48,409 nt of DNA from Chara braunii (Eukaryota > Streptophyta > Charophyceae > Charales > Characeae), in contig BFEA01000575.1 in the NCBI GenBank assembly GCA_003427395.1, positions 664,324 to 712,732 of the forward strand, written 5' to 3'. This document shows, one piece after another, positions 11,097 to 21,464 of this stretch (position 1 is the first letter of the stretch; the number at the start of each line of letters is the position of its first letter). The notes under the pieces were generated by a model. That model did not search any database. It was given only the letters and a program-made list of their open reading frames with translations, and was not told the DNA's origin. A program made the translations under genes and the position numbers.

Positions 11097-11756
11097 TTCT
11101 TTTTTGTTTTTTTGTTTTTTTTGTTTTTTTGTTTTTTTTGTTTTTCCTTCTCAGATTTCCCTACCTATGCGTGTCATCCTTGGGGCCTCGAGGCGTTGCA
11201 TATTTCCATGTTCTAGCGGAAGATTCACTCTCGTTTTGCACTTTTTTTTTTTTTTTTTTTTAATATCTCAGCACCGTCGCGTGGCTGGCCACATCTGAGG
11301 TTAAAAAAAAAGAAAAAAAAAAAGAAAGAAAGAGAGAGAGCATCTCGTCGCATGGCTGGGCCACGGGCGCGATGCCTCGGCCACGGCCGAGATATTAAAA
11401 AAAAAAAAAAAAAAAAAAAAATTGCCACATGCCGGGCTGGACTGCAGTTGCAAACTCGGCCTTGCGACTGTTGTGCATGTAGAGAGTTTCGACTGCAGTC
11501 GAAACTTGGGATCGCACTGGACTCCAAAGAGGCAGTTCGAAATGCATTTACAAACTGCTTTCGTGACTGCGCCCTATTTACCCCTAAAATAAAATAAAAT
11601 AAAATGACTCCACCATAGTTTTTAGTACTTGAATTGGTTGGGCTTAAAGAATTAGCCTTTAAAACAATTAAAAAAAAAAAGTTTTTAGTACTTACCCCCC
11701 CCCCCAAAAAAAAAACCTTTTCTTTTGGTGTAAATCTCTTGGCGGATAGGAGTTCT
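11097..11756. other. T-rich and A-rich simple sequence, no gene
   Basis: TTTTTTG-type repeats (11097-11153), poly(T) at about 11240-11262, poly(A) at 11396-11420, and short G/C-rich pieces between. A perfect 20-bp palindrome centred on CTGCAG lies at 11486-11505. No coding signal. Confidence 0.6.
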
Positions 11757-12164
11757 TTTTCTTTTTTTTTATAAAAAGGGCGATGGCCTTGAGGTATTAT
11801 CATCGGACTAACCAGCCCAGGTAAATTCAATATTGTGTCTAATCTGACATCGGGTGGCCTTTTCAGCCAGGGTGGCCTTGATTGCCTTCAGGGAACCCCC
11901 AGCGGGGAACACCGGCCAGGGGACAGCCGGTAGCAGAGGGACCGAGCATCATCTGAGTGGCCAGTCGCTGTGCCTCCCCGATTACTCCTCCCCCTATGAA
12001 CATCAGGAGAGACTGCTTTTTAATGCCAATTGGGGGGATCAACGGGCTATCTCTAGGTTGTGGGCGTCAAACATGCCCAGGAAGGTACATAAGGCCAATA
12101 GGGATTGAGCCCAAGACCTCCTGAATGCCACTTGCGTGCCTTACCAACTGAACAAGGCTGCTGG
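11757..12164 (-). mobile_element. tRNA-headed SINE with A-rich tail
   Basis: On the minus strand the head carries an A-box-like TTGTTCAGTTGG (12155-12144) and a B-box-like GGGCTCAATCCC (12112-12101), 31 bases apart, the spacing expected of an internal tRNA-type pol III promoter. A body of about 330 bases of unknown origin follows, ending in an A-rich tail (T-rich run at 11757-11775 on the plus strand). This order is that of a classical SINE. The parent tRNA cannot be named by eye and target duplications are not clear. Confidence 0.65.
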
Positions 12165-12598
12165 ATTGAAGTTGTTGTGGGTATTTCTTTGGTGAGGATT
12201 TCTTGTGTTTCAGTGGATCCTTTTCCGTTCGGATTTCGTAGTTTGGATTTCTTGGTCATTGTTTTTTCTCTACAGGGGTGCAGGGCCGCCTTACATGGGT
12301 CCAGGCAACTTGAGAATTGAAATTCACTCTCTACAAAAGTTCGGGGCTTGGGGTAGACCTGGTAATGCGAAGGGGGAGGAAGCTTGTGGGCCCAATGAAA
12401 AGGGTGCAAATGGACTGGCGGATTTCCTGCTGGTTCAATCCGGAATCCGGCTAGTGGAAACACATGCACGGATGAGACAGCCGTGGGTCACCCAGCGAAG
12501 ACAAATGGCAGGCACTGGGTAGGCATGGGGCACCGTCCACTGACTCCCAAGTTGTTGTCAGGCCACCTGGCGCACAAATCTTCTGGGCAAACGCGGGA

Positions 12599-12603
<5 letters not shown>

Positions 12604-12688
<85 letters not shown>

Positions 12689-12692
12689 TCAC
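12604..12692. repeat. (CT)n-(CA)n microsatellite
   Basis: A CT run followed by a long CA run, ending in CACT variants. Confidence 0.95.
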
Positions 12693-12760
12693 TCTCTCAC
12701 TCTCTTTCTAGGACGAAAGGTGCAATGCGAGAATGAATCTTCTGGGAGAACACGGGAAGA

Positions 12761-12765
<5 letters not shown>

Positions 12766-12830
<65 letters not shown>
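12766..12830. repeat. (CT)n microsatellite
   Basis: An uninterrupted CT run of about 64 bases. Confidence 0.95.
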
Positions 12831-12832
<2 letters not shown>

Positions 12833-13524
12833 GTGGATGGACAAACAGGACCATTTTTTTCGTTCGTTTTTCTTTTTCTTTCAGAATAGGTAATTCCAAT
12901 GAGGTTTTTTTTTTTTTTTTTTTTCCCTCTGTTCGAAAGCAGAATATGCTAGTGACCGGCCTTTCATACATGCTGGGCACGCTCACACTGTGGTAGGAAA
13001 TCCACGTAACAGTAAGGCCTGATTTGGGGAAATAGTGGTGGCGCCGGTCACACCTGTCCCCAAATCTCCCATTTCACGGTCGCGGCAGCTCACCCGGTGT
13101 GGAGCTTGGGAGGAAGCCATTCACACGGGGCACACCCTTTTTCCAAAAACCCGATTTTCTGTTTTCTGTTTTTTTTTGTTTTTTTACTTGTCCCCAATTG
13201 GTATCGCGTCAACGTCTTGGCTAAGAATTTTCTATCATTTTTTGAAATTTAACTCAAAACACATAAGGCATTTGCAGTAATTTCCCGAGGTAACGACAAA
13301 TTCCCAACCCTGCAGCCCCTCGGGCCTCTGACAAAAGGGTTCACGAACGAGTGGTTTGCAAAAACGCTGCAAAAATGCGAACTAAGGGCATACTCACACG
13401 AGGACCTGAAGTCTCAAACTTTTGCGGCATTTGGTACCACGAATTTGAGACTTTGGGTACCCGTGCGGTCACACGGGTGGACTCCGTCCAGAAAAGACAG
13501 AGTCGCGGATCACCCAGTTGGACA

Positions 13525-13886
13525 CCATTCAAAGTCCACGTAGTCACACAGCACCCCACCCAAAGGAAAGAAGGTTTTCTTCTTTTTTTTTTCAACGCTA
13601 AAATAACAAGCGGGCTGTCTTCTTCACACACAAATTTTGTACAATTCCTTTGGAAAATGAAAAAATCGAAAAGAGAATTTGAGATCACCTCTGGACGGGG
13701 TCTCACCATTCAAAGTCCACGTAGTCACACAGCACCCCACCCAAAGGAAAGAAGGTTTTCTTCTTTTTTTTTTCAACGCTAAAATAACAAGCGGGCTGTC
13801 TTCTTCACACACAAATTTTGTACAATTCCTTTGGAAAATGAAAAAATCGAAAAGAGAATTTGAGATCACCTCTGGATGGGGTCTCA
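13525..13886. repeat. Tandem duplication, two 181-bp units
   Basis: Unit 1 (13525-13705) is followed head to tail by unit 2 (13706-13886). The units look nearly identical; one A/G-type difference near the end (GGACGGGG versus GGATGGGG) is visible. Very recent origin or an assembly artefact. No N or adapter lies at the junction. Confidence 0.9.
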
Positions 13887-14103
13887 AAAAGGGTACTCCT
13901 GCAGCCTCGCAGGCGGCTGAGATTTGGTTCACCAAAAAGTACAAAAGGGAACAGGGAGGACCCAATGTGACCCAAAATCTACCTCAAAATTAGATAATTT
14001 AGGTTATCAGCTCCCCAACGATAATTCTAAACCGACCTCCATCTCTCGATTGAATTTCGTAATTCGTAATTCTTAATCCCAGTGTCTGGAAGATGCAAAA
14101 TTA

Positions 14104-15834
14104 GGGCCTCGTTAGACCCTCCTTGGAAAATCCTCAGGAATTAGGATGAAGTCCTTGGAAAATTTCTCGGTTTTCGGCGTCGTCGTTACACCGCGTCCTA
14201 ATTCAATGGGTTTCAAGGAAAACCCTTGGAGGTCTCCAGCGGCCAATTTCATACGCATACACGCAGCCGCGGGGGTGGATGTCCGTCATCGTGCTGGGAT
14301 GTCTGTGCGTCCTCGGGCGTGGTCCAGTGGCAGTGGCGGGGAGGCCTACCGGGCGGACGAAGAAAAAGGGGGGCAACATCCCCGTTCCAATTTCAAACTT
14401 TGAACCCTCCATTGTGACACATCCGTGCGTGAGGCGTCCTGGCGGCTGGACTGGAGACTGGGGCGAAACGTCTGTGTGGAGGAGTGATGGCGGCCATGGC
14501 TTAAAAGGAGGGCATTGGAACGTTGGGGGACGTAGCATGTATGCGACATCGCCTTTGTGTGCTGCATGCTCTTCGGACCATCACAGCTTAGCGCGAACGT
14601 AACGCTTCCGTGAAACGTGGAGAGTGCGAGCGCGGTCCCCATCGACGTGCAGAAGGTTCAGCGAGGGCTCCGACAGGCGAATGAGTGGCGGGTGCTTGCG
14701 CATTGCGAGTCCTGACGATGGAACGAGAGCTCTCGGGTGGTGCGAAGGCATTCAACGGCATTGGAGAGAAACACGGTGGTCGCAGCTGTATCAGTCTTCG
14801 CCATGCGTAATTGCATTCAGAGAACGACAACTCGCCTGAGGATGAGATTGTCCGTTCGCAGGCAGAGGCAGGTGATGCAACAAATGATAGATCCACCGGA
14901 TTGTGTGTCGTTATCAGAATCCATTTTGCAATCCTGCTACGCCATGGCATCGGGTGTGATCCCGCGGGCAACGCCGAGATAGTGGACGAGGAGAAGGATG
15001 GGAGGGACATGGGAGGATCTCCGACAGGTTGACGACACGACGAAGGGCTACTACAAGGAGAAGCTGTAGAGTGGAGTAGTCAATGGCGTCCGTCGGCTGT
15101 CTGCAGGAGGTTTCCCGCCTCTCCATCGTCGTCTTCCTCACCGTTCGTCGTTTCTGTCTGCTTCCAGGACCCCACATAACGACGCACACGTGGAACAAAA
15201 CGACAAGGAGCAGGAGAAGAGTGGCCAGCAGCATGAGCGGGAACCGTCGGAGGACGTCTGCCATGAATCGCAGCATGCAAGGCGTGTACCAAACAAAGCT
15301 TGCATCAATGCGCCCGACAATAGCCGACAAAACACGCTAGGCAGATGCCTGCAATCGACCAACAGTGCTTCAACATCGCTTGTAGACAAATAAAAAAATG
15401 TGAACGTTGGACACCACGGCCGGCGACACGCGCATGGAAAACCCTGCTTTGTGAAGCGCCTTGCAGCTGAAGAACCACCCCCACACATTTCCATGCCAAC
15501 GGTAACGGTGGAAGGCCGTTGGGGGGCCGTCGGGTACTGGAGGCCGGAGATGTCCGCCCAATGGACCACAGACGACCTGTGCACCAACATCGATTCCAAA
15601 TTTTCCCGTCGGTGCTCGCTCCAGAACACTTCGTCAATCGCGGCTCCTTGAACCCAAGGGACCTCACTAGAACCCCTTGAATCCAAGGATGTTTTGGCTG
15701 GGGATCCTGAGGAATCCAAGGAAATCTATCCGGAGTGTTTTCACATTCATTCAAGGAATTTGGTGAATTAGGACGCGGTGTAATGATGCCAATTTCCTAA
15801 GAATCGGATTTCCAAGGAGGGTCTAACGAGGCCC
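14104..15834. mobile_element. TIR DNA transposon, PIF/Harbinger-like ends
   Basis: The left end GGGCCTCGTTAGACCCTCC (14104-) is matched in inverted orientation by 15806-15834; homology continues inward to a shared CACCGCGTCCTAATTCA block (about 14190 and 15765). Ends beginning GGGC, with flanking TTA on the left and GTA on the right, are compatible with the 3-bp TWA target of PIF/Harbinger, though the two flanks are not identical. The interior is about 1.7 kb. Two overlapping minus-strand open frames occupy the right half, one with a Leu-rich stretch near its start. No DDE motif could be recognised, so it is either non-autonomous or highly decayed. Confidence 0.6.
15138..15719 (-). CDS. Unassigned 193-codon open frame inside the TIR element
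   Basis: The longest open frame within the 1.7 kb TIR element, on the minus strand. The product is Cys- and Ser-rich in its C-terminal half and matches no family I recognise. A second minus-strand frame (14914-15330) overlaps its 3' part in another phase and contains a run of Leu/Val that may be a membrane-like segment. Either could be a remnant of a transposase N-terminus or chance. Without a recognised motif I would not claim a real protein. Confidence 0.2.
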   Translation of the reverse strand: MDSSGSPAKTSLDSRGSSEVPWVQGAAIDEVFWSEHRRENLESMLVHRSSVVHWADISGLQYPTAPQRPSTVTVGMEMCGGGSSAARRFTKQGFPCACRRPWCPTFTFFYLSTSDVEALLVDCRHLPSVFCRLLSGALMQALFGTRLACCDSWQTSSDGSRSCCWPLFSCSLSFCSTCASLCGVLEADRNDER

Positions 15835-17559
15835 GTATATTCTAATTAGCAATCTACTCGTCAAAACTTGCCTTGGTTTGCTTTCTCTGATTCTGTTATC
15901 TGTAGATAAAATCGAAATATTACTGTCAGAGTAGTTTCATGATGTTGACGATCCAAAAATCTGAATTAATTTTTCTTTTTCGACTTTGTTGTATACCCGA
16001 GATCATAATTTGTGAACTCAAACTAGGAATTCTTGATTTCGATTGTGGTTTTGACTCAATGGTTCTGATAATACACACCCTTGTTTGTGGTAGACTCTTC
16101 AAGTTGTAAATTTTCAAGAATTTCTTTCCCAATAACTTCTAATAATTTCTTTCTATAGATGGCTCTTGGGCCTGGTATTGACAGGTGAGCCGAGATTTCA
16201 GATGCTTTTTTAGGTATCTACCTGAGGCTTGGGACAGGGGGCACGTCATGATCTTTTGCAAGGATGGGAGAGGGGGATGGAGCAGAATTGCTTGGGGGGA
16301 TTTCTCATCAGATGCGATTGGCGTTGGGCAGTTCAGGTTTTTTGATGGGTACCGGCTGAGGAGTAACCTTAGTGTGAGAGTTGGGGGGATTTCTCATCAG
16401 ATGTGATTGGCGTTGGGCAATTTAGGCTGTTTGATGGGTACTGGCTGAGGAGGAGTAGCCCTAGTGTGATTGGCGTTGGGCAACGATGATTCGCCTCTTC
16501 AAGGACGGAGACTGGATATTCCGAGGGGGTAGGAAATTGCACGTTGACGATGGCGTTTGTCTCTTGCTGTAGAAAGATGCCTAATTTTTTTTTTTCATTT
16601 CCTGATGTTTTTGCCTAGGGCCTAGGTTCTTATGTCATTATCTGTAAATTGAGCTGAATTTTCACTCTTATGAATTGAGGCTCAGTTAGTGATGTCGTGG
16701 GTTTGGGGGTCATAAGGGTGGAATGGAATATCCTCTTTAGGGTTGGAGTCCCTCCCTGCGAGGGTTACAAAAGGTGGGTGGTGTGATCTTTGAGAGGGTA
16801 GGGGCGGTATTGAGGATTTGTCCTTTTTTGCGCCACGCTGATTTTGTGTCGGATCAGCTTTTGCGGTAGGGGAGAGAGGACAAGGGGTGCTGGTGTCAGC
16901 AAGGTGAGTGTCGCGAGGGCTGTTCCGTTTTGAGGGGGTGGGGCAGGAGGGAAGGGGGATTTTCGGCTCTGCGGGGGCATACTTTAGGGGGTACTGTATG
17001 TGACTGAGGGAGCAGGAGTGTATTCTGGGGGCTGTTCTAAACTGGTGCGGGGAGGTAAGGGGTGCCTTCCCGCGGAGGCAGTAAACAGACAGGGGGCTGT
17101 CTTTGGGGGGAGGAGTAATTCCATTGGATCTTGTGACCCCCTTACAGGTAACTGAGATCTCAAATAGGGGCTGGAGTTTCCATGGAGAGAGAAGGGTGTT
17201 TTTCCGTCTCTTGCCCTCTTCCCGTGGGAATAGTGGGCGTTGAAATATTCATCTGATTTTTCAATCTGTTTTTCCTAATTGAAAACGTTTCTAAGGCTTA
17301 GTGCTGTTGGCAGGGGGTGGTGGCGGCTGTGATGGTAGGAGAGGACGCACTCTGCGGTGAAGGGGTTAGCCTGCAGAGTTGAAATAGGGTATAGCAACAG
17401 TGGAGATGGTGGCTCCATTGCAGTAAGACTTGCCGGAGTAGGGTTGAGAAGTTTTTTTTGTGGGAGGTCTGCAGCCAGTCCCTGAAGGATGGATGATTAG
17501 ATTTACAACTATGGCGCTGATTGGTGGCTTGATTGTTGCCTGCCGTCGTCCCGAGTCCC
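15835..17559. other. Unclassified sequence with an 89-bp tandem repeat
   Basis: No supported gene. A G-rich tandem repeat lies at 16292-16470. The rest is average to G-rich and has no long open frame with recognisable content. Confidence 0.45.
16292..16470. repeat. Two-unit tandem repeat, about 89-bp period
   Basis: Unit 1 starts TTGGGGGGATTTCTCATCAG at 16292, unit 2 at 16381, and part of a third (GTGATTGGCGTTGGGCAA) follows near 16466. Units differ by several substitutions and a small indel, so this is older than the 13.5 kb duplication. Confidence 0.8.
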
Positions 17560-17888
17560 GATGGTTTGCAAAGACACGAGGCCAGAACAACGTTGGTCGG
17601 TGCTGGGGCTTGGTCGCGCTGCCCTGTAACTCGAGCTGTATGAGGGCATGAGACCTGGCAGAGAGATCTGGGGAGTTGTCGAGGGTAGAAGGCACTCTAG
17701 TGTCTTTTGGTGAGCTGGTGCCTAGTCGACGCTGGCCAGAGCCGGGTTGGGTCACGTTGCCCTGTGGCCTAGCAGGTGGGGGGGGTTCTGGGATGGGTCG
17801 TGCCACTCTGTAACCTAGCAGTTGGGGGCGTGAGGCTTGGTAGAGATTGGGCATCGGGTTATAGGGGTGAGGCAGGTAGGGTTGGGCC

Positions 17889-17987
17889 GCTGAAAGGCAC
17901 CAAGGCAGGCGTTTGTTTTGGTCTGAATTCACCTTTGAGCCAAGGTTCGAAAATAAAAGGGCCCTTTGAGTTTAGTACTGCATAGAT

Positions 17988-17990
<3 letters not shown>
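17889..17990 (+). repeat. 102-bp dispersed repeat, copy 1
   Basis: Nearly identical to 21151-21252: begins GCTGAAAGGCACCAAGGC, contains AATAAAAGGGCCC, ends CATAGATGTTT. In this copy it is followed directly by the poly(T) of short retroposon copy 2; in the other it continues into TTCTTCCATTAGCC. Confidence 0.85.
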
Positions 17991-18030
<40 letters not shown>

Positions 18031-18143
18031 ACAACCCGCGATGTGCTAGGGGTGCTGATAGGAGCAGGCACCACTAGCATTCGCGGGGAGGCTCCATCTA
18101 TTGGTGGGGAGCATCNCNTGCTGGAAACCGGGTCCAGCGTCCC
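17989..18143 (-). mobile_element. Short poly(A) retroposon, copy 2
   Basis: Minus strand: the 54-nt module (18143-18091, with two unresolved bases at 18116 and 18118), then a body with ATGCTAGTGGTGCCTGCTCC that aligns to copy 1, and a long poly(A) (T run to 18026). Body about 117 nt. Confidence 0.75.
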
Positions 18144-18240
18144 TGAACAATTCGAGTTACCCGAGTTGTTGATTTAACTGAGACGGTAGTAATCTGGCAT
18201 TGAGCATACAGTTCTTCTGCAGACAAATTGTACTAGCCTT

Positions 18241-18323
18241 TTGTTTTTTTGTTGTTGTTGTTGAAAAACAGCTCCATCTATTGGTGGGGAGCAACACCTG
18301 CTGGAAACCGGGTCCAGCGTCCC
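18241..18323 (-). mobile_element. Short poly(A) retroposon, copy 3 (module only)
   Basis: Minus strand: a full module (18323-18271), then directly an A-rich (CAA)n tail with no GCTAG-type body. Only 127 bases separate it from copy 2, in the same orientation. It shows that the module can be joined straight to a tail. Confidence 0.65.
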
Positions 18324-19742
18324 ATAGATACAACCATATCCTCTCAATTTGGCACAGCGTCCCATCATCAGAAAATTTCATGAAGATAGACAAGGAACTA
18401 CTAGAAAAATCCAAACGGCAATTAGTGGAAGTCCTTCGAACGCTCAGAACCCCTGGAAGCCCCCCACAAAAAACACTCTAAAATTCTCTAATACTGTCTT
18501 CCTCCCTGCCGAGCTCTCCCAGGCCTCATGCCCCCACCCTGTTAGGTTACAGGGCAACACGACTCACCCCAGCTCCGGCCAGCGTCGTCCCGACAGCAAC
18601 CCTTGGTTTTCCCTTGGAATGCCCGGCCCAAAGCATCCCCAGATCTCTCTACCAGGCCTCACGCTCCTGCTATTAACAGGTTACAGGGCAATCCCCCAGC
18701 ACCGGCCAGCGTCGTTTCGGCATCGAAAAACCAACAGATCCATGAGTAAACAGCATCAAGGAAACCCAGACTGCTTTGCAAGAAGTACCCAGGGTCCTAA
18801 AAAATTCTCAAGACTACCAAAAGTATTCAGAAACATCTTGGAATTGGCATAGAAATTAGGGCCAGATTAAGATTTTTTTTTTTGAGGTGACTACAACAAA
18901 ATTCAGAAATCGACTCAGAGGAACCCCCCATCAAACCTCTACGCCTCCCTCTGGCAAGACTAACTGCAACAGAGCCACCATCTCTGTCCTATGCATTCAC
19001 CTTCTCTGAGTGTACCTGAGTATGCCTACGATCGAGCTTCAGTTGTTGCTACTCTTGGTATATGCAGGTAAGCGTATACTGCTACTTAAAATGACCACAA
19101 GACAGAGGCTATGTATGGTCTGTCAACTGAGCTTTGATTATGTATATGACTATACCTATGGTTAAGGTCTAGCTGTTGCTACACTCAGAATATGCAGGTA
19201 AGCGTACTCTGCAACCTAGTGTGCCTACACGACAGAGCTTATGTTTAACCTTACCAATCTGCCAATTCACTGTACATGCAGGCCAGCNCACCACCCNTTC
19301 CCCTACCTCCACCCTTAGGAACTGTATGTATTGACATNCGCTTTGTGGTAGTTGTGTTATGCTTTAACCTTACCATTCTGCACACCACACTCTATGTATT
19401 GACATGCGCTATGTGGTAGTTATGTTCTGTTGCCGCATTGTTTCAAGACCCCTGTCACTGGTTGTCCTCTGTTCCGCCTCAGTCCCCAGCAACATCTTTC
19501 TTTCTGTGTAGCTTGCCCGCCGACGCCCATTTGTCGTTGCTTGTTCTTGTGGAGCTTCAAGGCTTCCATCATTCAGACGTCCTCCACCTGCAGACATACA
19601 AGGTTAGACTGGGCAGGGTTTGGTCCGGGAGAGGCAGGAGATCTTGTGCATTATTTGGGACAGAGATTGGGTGATGAGGGAGTTGAATACACGCCGATCG
19701 AAAGGAGTTGGGGGGGGGACGGGCCACAGAGGGCGGATTTTG
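18324..19742. other. Unclassified sequence with short tandem repeats and unresolved bases
   Basis: No gene supported. Two diverged units of about 120 bp lie around 19030-19250 (sharing TATGCAGGTAAGCGTA), and another pair around 19325-19420 (sharing TATGTATTGACAT). Unresolved N bases are at 19288, 19297 and 19338. Confidence 0.45.
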
Positions 19743-21056
19743 TCAGGCTTCAGCACTCACCAGGACAAAGTTTTGTTCTTGGTATGGGACCCTGAAGTGT
19801 GACAGGTGCAGTCGCTGCCAAGAGGGTTCGGTAGCTGTCCAGTTTTTCCAAACCAAGTTGTGTTGGTCATCCAAGGAACAGAGGTTCCTTTGTTTGTCCA
19901 TCCAGATGGTTTGAAATGCATCCAGGCTTACCTGTTTTTCTGTTTGATCCTTGGCAGTTTTTAGATCTTCTTTCATTGCTTTCCATGCCTCCTGTGTGTG
20001 AGTAGTTATAGTTGCCATAACTACTTCCTTGGCTTGGGGAGGCTGAACAGACACTTGTTGCGTTCATGAGAACACCTCATTCTCCATGCAAGCATGAGCA
20101 ATGTCAGGCGCATGTATGAGAACAGGTTAGCAGCAAATGCATCCCATTTGCGTGTTGTGGGTGTGGGTTGGCCTAGGAGTAGCAGCGGCAGCTCCCACGG
20201 TAGATGTTCGCCTACTAAGTGGTGCCAAGCAGAGTCCCACCATCTCCACAGCTGGGCAACCATCGGACATGCCAGGAGGCAGTGTTCCAAGGTGGCTCTT
20301 GCTGGGGGGAAGCACCTTCCGCAATATGTACATATCGGGGACAGGATCCCTTTTTGCTCAAGCTCAGTCCTGGAAACTAGCCAGTCTGGAGTAGGGAGGC
20401 ACTTGTGTAAGATCTGCCACTGTAGGGCGCGGTGTGAGGTTGGCATGATTTTAGTGTAGTTGGACCATTCCAATTCTTGCAGTGCCAGCTGGTCTACGGG
20501 GGAGTCCCTTGCCCAACGTTTTTTCACTATATCCATTGTCGGGGGGGAATTCCGAGCTGCTCTGTATCCTGCTTTCACCGTGTATTGCCATACTTGGACT
20601 GGCTTATACCCCTGTCATTCCCACTCGTTTGGGTCGAAGGCGAGATGTGTATTGGGACAGCCGGCTCGAAGACCCAGTGCTGTTTTTTATCATCCCTCAC
20701 AACCCTGACTCTTCTCAATTGGGGAGGATGGTCTTCCCTATCAAGGGTCTCCTGCCTGTGGAGGGAGGTCCACCGGGCCCCCGGGAGCTTGGGTTCGAAG
20801 GCTTCCAGACCGGCCTTGTCTGTAGTTATGGTTGCTATCCGGAACAGCAGCATTGACACTGGGAGATCTTGTATTCTTATTACCCAGTCCCCTTGGATCA
20901 GCAGCGGGCCTTTGCGAAGTGCAACAGTCCATCCTAGTGGAATAGATTCAATCAGCTGTAATCTTCTCGCCTCGAGGTTCCTTACATTTTTAAGTTTCAG
21001 GCGCAGTTGTTGCGGTGTCTTCCAAGCAGCCCCCTCGGAGTCCCAAAGATCACCTA
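19743..21056 (-). pseudogene. LINE fragment B, 3' part of ORF2 (zf-RVT)
   Basis: Minus strand. From about 20,990 downward the frame carries the same unnamed region seen in the other two LINEs (LLFRIATITTDKAG...), then the zf-RVT zinc-binding domain (HKCLPTPDWLVSRTELEQKG, ICTYCG, TLEHCLLACPMV; about 20470-20180), then the C-terminal helical tail to 19743. At least two frameshifts are present (near 20,060 and 20,580). Endonuclease and RT are absent, so this is a 5'-truncated copy. It is closest to the fragment at 45,320-47,055; the two end similarly (NFVLV and KFVLV). Confidence 0.85.
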
Positions 21057-21348
21057 TTCTTCCATTAGCCCCTTCGAGGCTGGTCTATTAGTACTTGGTG
21101 CAATTTGTTCTCAGAGTTTTCTCGGCCGAAGTCGGGTAACGGAACCGGCAGCTGAAAGGCACCAAGGCTGGTGTTTTTTTGGTCTGAATTCACCTTTGCG
21201 CCAATGTTCGAAAATAAAAGGGCCCTTTGAGTTTAGTACTGCATAGATGTTTGGTTTCTTCCATTAGCCCCTTCGAGGCTGTTCCATTAGTACTTGGTGC
21301 AATTTGTTCTCAGGGTTTTCTCGGCCGAAGCCGGGTAATGGAACCGGT
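21057..21348 (+). repeat. Partial tandem repeat, 199-bp period
   Basis: Block 21057-21149 (TTCTTCCATTAGCCCCTTCG...) is repeated at 21256-21348. Between them lies the 102-bp dispersed repeat at 21151-21252. This suggests a tandem array of about 199 bp of which 17889-17990 is a stray unit. Confidence 0.8.
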
Positions 21349-21373
21349 GCTTTAATACTTGTGTATTTTCGGG

Positions 21374-21447
21374 AGTGCTAGGGGTGTCTGCTCTTACCAG
21401 CAACCCCAACACCAGCTTAGGATGTTCCAAAAAAAAAAAAAAAAAAA
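21374..21447 (+). mobile_element. Short retroposon 3' part with poly(A), plus strand
   Basis: AGTGCTAGGGGTGTCTGCTC and the following bases align to the bodies of copies 1 and 2, and end in a 19-base poly(A). The two-hairpin module is missing upstream. It is the only GCTAG-type copy on the plus strand. Confidence 0.6.
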
Positions 21448-21464
21448 GGTCATCGTGTGAGTAT

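Larger units (their letters stand above)
12165..13524. other. Microsatellite-rich intergenic stretch
   Basis: No supported gene. It contains (CT)n(CA)n at 12604-12692, (CT)n at 12766-12830, a T run at about 12905-12924, and two copies of a GAATCTTCTGGG...GGGAAGATTC palindromic motif at 12575-12606 and 12730-12770. A PIF/Harbinger-like end (TAA followed by GGGCATACTCACACG) lies at 13384. Confidence 0.5.
17560..18730. repeat. Inverted pair of a multi-unit repeat family
   Basis: Sequence at about 17560-17880, read on the minus strand, matches about 18490-18730 on the plus strand. Shared pieces include CCAGATCTCTCT, a CAGGCCTCA block, GGTTACAGGGCAA and CCGGCCAGCGTCGT. Each arm holds more than one degenerate unit. 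The centre holds two short retroposon copies in poly(T) orientation. No protein is recognised. Confidence 0.55.

Noticed and set aside
13525-13886. CRISPR-like or other direct-repeat array
   Set aside because: Two long adjacent units without spacers; the genome is eukaryotic. No regularly spaced short repeats with unique spacers exist in the window.
14310-14400. tRNA-like head (TGGTCCAGTGG ... GTTCCAATTTC) in the 14.1 kb TIR element
   Set aside because: The B box is poor and no cloverleaf or SINE tail follows; a chance match is likely in GC-rich sequence.
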